64,000 nt of DNA from Gemmatimonas sp. (GTDB taxonomy: Bacteria; Gemmatimonadota; Gemmatimonadetes; Gemmatimonadales; Gemmatimonadaceae), in the NCBI GenBank assembly GCA_013822425.1, contig PNKL01000001.1, positions 62,001 through 126,000 of the forward strand, read 5' to 3'. Under the pieces are notes generated by a model that made no database searches, had not been told where the DNA came from, and saw only the letters and a program-made list of their open reading frames with translations. A program made the translations under genes and the position numbers. Of this stretch, positions 63,795 to 64,000 are shown piece after piece. Numbering within the stretch: the first letter of the stretch is position 1; every line of letters begins with the position of its first letter.

Positions 63795-64000
63795 TTCGCG
63801 CCTCCTGAGAAGGGGAATTCGTGACAACGGAGCGGGGCAGGCGACGATCGGCGAAGCGGGTAGTCGGGCCGTGATGGGCCGTGCGCTCACACGCTGTACG
63901 AAGTAGGTGCCAACAGAAGACACACTGAAAGCTGGCAATAGACTATCACTCCATGTAACTGGTATCAACGCCGAGGTGAATACGTCTCTGCCAGCGACAC
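63795..64000. other. Right edge, no gene supported
   Basis: 206 bp upstream of the frameshifted lipoprotein gene. It may hold its promoter (AT-rich text TGGAGTGATAGTCTATTGCC on the minus strand near 63936-63955), but I see no convincing box pair, tRNA or gene. Confidence 0.3.

Overview
The window is a GC-rich bacterial chromosome segment, with GC falling clearly in two stretches (about 48.6-50.6 kb and 60.6-64 kb). It looks like a Gemmatimonadota (Gemmatimonas-like) genome. This is inferred from the overall protein style: Gram-negative secreted and outer-membrane proteins, a Peptidase-MA/TolB-propeller/outer-membrane-barrel fusion, a DUF4159-DUF4175-TPR block, a FlgD-like C-terminal domain, and the conserved order rpsF-rpsR-(YybS-like)-rplI. 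No rRNA gene is present, so the phylum is an inference and not a reading.

Layout. 0-8.6 kb, mostly minus strand: a partial secreted OB-fold-like protein, an M14 metallocarboxypeptidase-like protein, a GAF/HD-GYP c-di-GMP phosphodiesterase, a CsgG-like lipoprotein-type protein, an MBL-fold hydrolase and a Crp/Fnr regulator. 8.8-13.9 kb, plus strand: a translation and cell-maintenance run (rpmE, prfA, prmC, ylbF-like, tmk, S41 protease). 14-29.5 kb, minus strand: penicillin-acylase-family hydrolase, lolA, DAHP synthase, FlgD-domain protein, smc, two SPOR-type envelope proteins, the Peptidase-MA/propeller/barrel protein and rsfS. 29.7-31.9 kb: the rpsF-rpsR-yybS-rplI operon, with a good promoter and a 5' hairpin. 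32.0-39.9 kb, plus strand: a complete lasso-type RiPP cluster. 39.9-48.5 kb: ychF, pth, rplY, prs, tRNA-Gln, ispE, a flippase-like membrane protein and an Hpt protein. 48.8-50.6 kb: a foreign-looking restriction-modification pair whose nuclease gene carries a +1 frameshift. 50.7-60.6 kb: pdxJ, a lipoprotein, mce, trxA, rsmI and the DUF4159/DUF4175/TPR operon. 60.7-64 kb: a low-GC accessory end with lipoproteins, an IS110 remnant and another frameshifted gene.

The most interesting content is the RiPP cluster. Its genes are PqqD-type recognition protein (B1), transglutaminase-like leader peptidase (B2), a PRMT-like methyltransferase, a 57-residue precursor, an asparagine-synthetase-like macrolactam synthetase (C), an HPr-kinase-like kinase, a family-5 nucleotidyltransferase and an ABC exporter. 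The precursor at 34020-34193 is short enough to be missed by gene callers. It carries the lasso leader signature W-x-x-P-x-L-x-x-x-G-x-x-x-x-L-T and a predicted core, KVDNAGKNDGGAFPKRRT, that starts unusually with Lys, has Asp at ring position 9 and ends in Arg-Arg-Thr. The kinase fits phosphorylation of the C-terminal Thr, and the PRMT-like enzyme makes arginine methylation a testable idea.

The intergenic regions hold several families of imperfect palindromic elements (110-160 bp) whose arms are built from short tandem words. They sit just 3' of genes. Two diverged copies of one family occur at 13.87 and 25.63 kb.
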